From: Labilithrix sp. | GTDB taxonomy: Bacteria; Myxococcota; Polyangia; Polyangiales; Polyangiaceae | Assembly (NCBI GenBank): GCA_028287035.1 | Contig: JAQBQL010000134.1 | Location: forward strand, 1 to 29,285 | Direction: 5' to 3' | Length of the DNA: 29,285 nt | Shown: positions 26,891 through 29,285 of the stretch, in pieces | Position numbering within the stretch: position 1 is the first letter of the stretch | How the letters are laid out: every line of letters starts with the position of its first letter | Notes under the pieces: generated by a model | What the model was told of the DNA's origin: nothing | Databases searched by the model: none | Seen by the model: the letters and a program-made list of their open reading frames with translations, nothing else | Made by a program: the position numbers and the translations under genes

Positions 26891-27660
26891 CGCGCGCCGG
26901 CTGCCTCGAGGACATGTTCGAGCCGAGGGGCGAGCTGGCCGAGCTCGACGGCGATTCCCGCCGAGACGTCGTCGATGCTCCCGATGACCGCGAGCATGCC
27001 GGCGCCGACCGAGAGGGCCATGCCGACCGAGAAGATCTGCATCGAGGGCGAGGCGCGCGCGATCAAGGCGAGCGTGATCTGCACCGCGAGCGCCACTCCG
27101 GCGACCGGCAGCCCCAGCCGCACTCCCGCGGCGATCGCGCTGCCCGTGTAGTCGACGAGCAGCGGAACGGCGTGGATGGCCGCGAATCCCTGCCCGACCG
27201 GCAAGGCGTGGAACGACTGGAGGACGTAGGCGATCGCCACCCGGTGAGCGCCGAGCGAGAAGACGAGGAGCATCGCGAGCATCGTGGCGATGCGGCCGGG
27301 CACACCGTCGTCGCTCTCGAGCATCGGGTCGAAGACGTGCGCCTGGGTGAGCCCGAGGCTCTGGGAGAAGCTCGATCCCACCATCTCGGCGCAGGAGAAC
27401 GTGATGCGGAACGTGAGGCCGATGGTGAGGCCGAGGGCGACCTCGCTGATCGAGAGCCCCGCCAGGCGGAGGTCGAGCGAGAGATTGACGGGCGCGATGG
27501 TCGAGGCCGCGAGGTACCCGAACACGAACACCATGCCGACCTTGATCTCGGTCGGAGTCCCCTTGCCCGGGAAGGGCGAGGTGACGACCAGGCCCGCGAT
27601 GCGGCTCGTGGCAAGGGCGAGCGTCGCCAGCTCGGAGAGCCACGCCTGGGGGAGGTTCAT
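26887..27660 (-). CDS. fliR: Flagellar export gate protein FliR
   Basis: This 257-residue multipass protein has family marks: SRIAGLVVTSPFPGKGTP, FCAEMVGSSFSQSLGL-like SCAEMVGSSFSQSLGL with MLE after it, and a C-terminal hydrophobic half (LPVAGVALAVQITLALIARASPSMQIFSVGM in family order). FliR forms part of the FliP5-Q4-R1 helical export channel. The ATG at 27660 overlaps the fliQ stop by four bases, and the gene's own stop overlaps the flhB start by four, so fliQ-fliR-flhB are translationally coupled. Confidence 0.94.
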   Translation of the reverse strand: MNLPQAWLSELATLALATSRIAGLVVTSPFPGKGTPTEIKVGMVFVFGYLAASTIAPVNLSLDLRLAGLSISEVALGLTIGLTFRITFSCAEMVGSSFSQSLGLTQAHVFDPMLESDDGVPGRIATMLAMLLVFSLGAHRVAIAYVLQSFHALPVGQGFAAIHAVPLLVDYTGSAIAAGVRLGLPVAGVALAVQITLALIARASPSMQIFSVGMALSVGAGMLAVIGSIDDVSAGIAVELGQLAPRLEHVLEAAGAR

Positions 27661-27929
27661 CGGCGGACGACGTACGCGATGCTCTCGAGCGAGTGCCGCG
27701 TGTAGTCCACCATCTGCGTCCCGATGGCGGGGCCGATGACCGCGAGCACCGCGGTGACCGCCACGACCTTGACGACGAAGCTGACGCTTGCCTCGTTCAC
27801 CTGCAGGACGGTCTGGGCGACGCCCACGAGGACGCCCGCGAGGAGAGCCGCAGCGAGGATCGGACCGACGGCGATGAAGGTGGCCTTGAGTGCGTCCACA
27901 CACAGCGCCATGGCGGCTTCGGGAGTCAT
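27657..27929 (-). CDS. fliQ: Flagellar export gate protein FliQ
   Basis: This 90-residue protein has two hydrophobic hairpin helices (LKATFIAVGPILAAALLAGV and VVKVVAVTAVLAVIGPAIG) with the conserved linking segment TVLQVNEASVSF. The length and motif are standard for FliQ. GGAG precedes the ATG by about seven bases. It follows fliP after 54 bases, in which no clear promoter or strong hairpin is seen. Confidence 0.94.
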   Translation of the reverse strand: MTPEAAMALCVDALKATFIAVGPILAAALLAGVLVGVAQTVLQVNEASVSFVVKVVAVTAVLAVIGPAIGTQMVDYTRHSLESIAYVVRR

Positions 27930-27983
27930 GTCACCTCTCCATCAAGAACGATGCCGCGCGAGAGCGTCAGGGGCGTGACACGT

Positions 27984-28652
27984 TCACGGCGCGAAGCTGC
28001 GGAGGAGCGAGCCGACGAGGAGGTGCCAGCCGTCGACGACCACGAAGAGAATGAGCTTCAGGGGAAGGCTGATCGAGGAAGGTGGGACCATCATCATGCC
28101 CATCGCCATGAGGATCGAGGCGACCGCCAGATCGATGACCAGGAACGGGAGGAGCACGAGCACGCCCATCTGGAACGCCGTCGCGAGCTCGCTCACGATG
28201 AAGGCGGGCGAGGCGATGCGCATGGGCACCTCCTCCTCGGTCTGGGGCATCGGCAGCTTGGCGGCGTCGTAGAAGAGCGCCAGATCCGCCTCGCGGGTCT
28301 GGTGGAGCATGAAGGCACGGAGCGGGGTCGAGGCGCGCGTCAGCGCGGTGGACTCGTCGATCTTGCCGGCGGTGTAGGGCTCGTAGGCGTCGCTGAAGAT
28401 CTTCTCGGTGACCGGCGCCATCGTGAAGACGGTGAGGAAGAGTGCGATGCCGACGAGGACCTGCGCGGGCGGCGTCTGCTGCGTGCCGAGGCCCTGCTTG
28501 ACGAACGACAGCACGACGACGATGCGCGTGAAGGACGTCATCGTCAGGACGATGGCGGGGAGGAGCGAGAGCAGCGTGAGGACCGCGAGGACCTTGAGCT
28601 GCGGCGCCAGACCGGGCGCGCCGGTGGCGGCGCCGAAGAGATCGGGTGTCAT
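27984..28652 (-). CDS. fliP: Flagellar export gate protein FliP
   Basis: This 222-residue protein has helices at LKVLAVLTLLSLLPAIVLTM and FMAPVTEKIFSDAY-adjacent ALFLTVFTM, the family motif SFTRIVVVLSFVKQGLGTQQ, a periplasmic loop (LRAFMLHQTREADLALFYDA) and a C-terminal pair of helices ending MMMVPPSSISLPLKLILFV. It lacks the cleavable signal peptide of enterobacterial FliP, as do many shorter FliP/SctR proteins. It is a subunit of the export channel. The ATG overlaps the fliO stop by four bases. Confidence 0.95.
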   Translation of the reverse strand: MTPDLFGAATGAPGLAPQLKVLAVLTLLSLLPAIVLTMTSFTRIVVVLSFVKQGLGTQQTPPAQVLVGIALFLTVFTMAPVTEKIFSDAYEPYTAGKIDESTALTRASTPLRAFMLHQTREADLALFYDAAKLPMPQTEEEVPMRIASPAFIVSELATAFQMGVLVLLPFLVIDLAVASILMAMGMMMVPPSSISLPLKLILFVVVDGWHLLVGSLLRSFAP

Positions 28653-29285
28653 GAGTCGTCTTCGTCGGACAGGAGCAAGCCCCGGGCCTGGCCGGCGACC
28701 TCGCTGCGCGGGTCACGGGCGGTCATCGCCTCGGCCTTGCCGCGGGGGGAGCCGCTCGAGCGCGTTGCCGAGCGGGTGGCGCGCGGCTTCGGGGGCGCCT
28801 TGGCGGCGAGGCGAGGCATCACCGGCTCGTCGGAGCCGAGGAGAGAGCGGACGCGCTCGGAGAGGTTCGACTGCCGGCTCAGGTCGACGTCGACCCGGTC
28901 CTGGACGGCGGCCGCGGCGGTGGCGGCCGGGCTGCGCTCGGAGGTCGGCTGCACGTCGTCGTCGGGCGTCTGGAGGACGGCGAGCGTCGCGATCGAGGTC
29001 GCCGTCATGCCGACGAGGAGGCGCGTGCCCTCGACCTCGACGACGAGGAGCTGGCTGCGCACGCCGACGCTGGATTTTCCGAGGATGTCGATCTTGGAGG
29101 GCGTCTTCTCGGCGCCGCCGAGCCCGAGGGCGAGGGACAGGCCCTTCTTCTTCCGGAGATAGAGAGCCACGCCGCCGCCGATGACGGCGAGCGCGAGGAT
29201 CTTGTAGCCGAGGCCGAGGCCCTCGTTCGCGGGGGCGAGCGCGAGCGGCTGGGCGGCGGCGGCGCGGACGGGGGCGAGCGGCGTG
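28649..29285 (-). CDS. fliO: FliO-like export assembly protein, 3' part (5' end outside the window)
   Basis: At least 211 residues are visible. A Pro/Ala-rich stretch leads to one membrane helix (YKILALAVIGGGVALYL), a positive stop-transfer KKK and the small FliO domain (KIDILGKSSVGVRSQLLVVE, then RLLVGMTATSIATLAVL). A long, probably disordered tail of about 110 residues follows, rich in Ala, Arg and Ser. FliO helps FliP oligomerise in the membrane. It is longer than the roughly 120 residues of the enterobacterial protein because of the N- and C-terminal low-complexity parts. The frame has no stop up to the window edge; the GTG at 29170 is inside the membrane helix and is not the start. Confidence 0.82.
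   Translation of the reverse strand, partial: TPLAPVRAAAAQPLALAPANEGLGLGYKILALAVIGGGVALYLRKKKGLSLALGLGGAEKTPSKIDILGKSSVGVRSQLLVVEVEGTRLLVGMTATSIATLAVLQTPDDDVQPTSERSPAATAAAAVQDRVDVDLSRQSNLSERVRSLLGSDEPVMPRLAAKAPPKPRATRSATRSSGSPRGKAEAMTARDPRSEVAGQARGLLLSDEDDS

Noticed and set aside
24262..27151. Two long plus-strand open frames opposite flhA, flhB and fliR
   Set aside because: They are antisense to well-defined flagellar genes and have shadow-type composition.
27930..27983. Sigma-54 promoter between fliP and fliQ (TGTCACG with TGACG)
   Set aside because: It departs from the invariant GG and GC pairs of the consensus, and the genes are likely one operon.

Overview
The window is high-GC DNA with tightly packed genes and many 1- to 4-base start/stop overlaps. 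The gene content resembles a member of the Myxococcota or a related former deltaproteobacterial lineage: a large Ser/Thr kinase with a membrane anchor and a long outer domain, an HNH protein of a type often multicopy in Polyangia, a CPBP protease, a small CxC protein and several signalling kinases. That placement is an inference from family composition; there is no rRNA or marker gene here.

Left part (1-7871). A lipoprotein (5' end only) follows an arginase/agmatinase-fold ureohydrolase on the minus strand. Divergent from them is a two-gene osmoprotectant-type ABC importer, an ATPase plus a protein that fuses the substrate-binding domain to the permease. An HNH protein with a RuvA-C-like tail follows on the minus strand. 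Upstream of it lies about 0.9 kb without a credible gene, filled by three tandem units of 283, 296 and 302 bp. Each unit has a short perfect dyad and then a T run; units 2 and 3 also have a long imperfect hairpin before the T run, whose two arms differ between the units by a compensatory base-pair change. This array is the best candidate for something undescribed. Beyond it lie the overlapping genes nadC and birA.

Middle part (7963-15473). This is a signalling block. A REC-PAS-HisKA-HATPase-REC hybrid kinase converges on a three-gene minus-strand operon: membrane Ser/Thr kinase, CPBP intramembrane protease and HAD-IB phosphatase. Divergent from that operon is a small soluble histidine kinase, followed by a membrane-anchored NTF2-like protein and a 60-residue CxC/CxC protein.

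Right part (15380-29285). This is a flagellar locus, all on the minus strand. In transcription order it reads fliO (partial), fliP, fliQ, fliR, flhB, flhA (export gate), flhF (polar placement), fliA (sigma-28), flgF (rod), a FlgJ-type glucosaminidase, two nearly identical flagellins, fliD (cap), fliS (flagellin chaperone) and a sigma-54 activator without a receiver domain. Both flagellins have sigma-28-like promoters and their own downstream hairpins, which fits late-class control by the FliA encoded upstream. The flhG/fleN gene often found between flhF and fliA is absent from that place.
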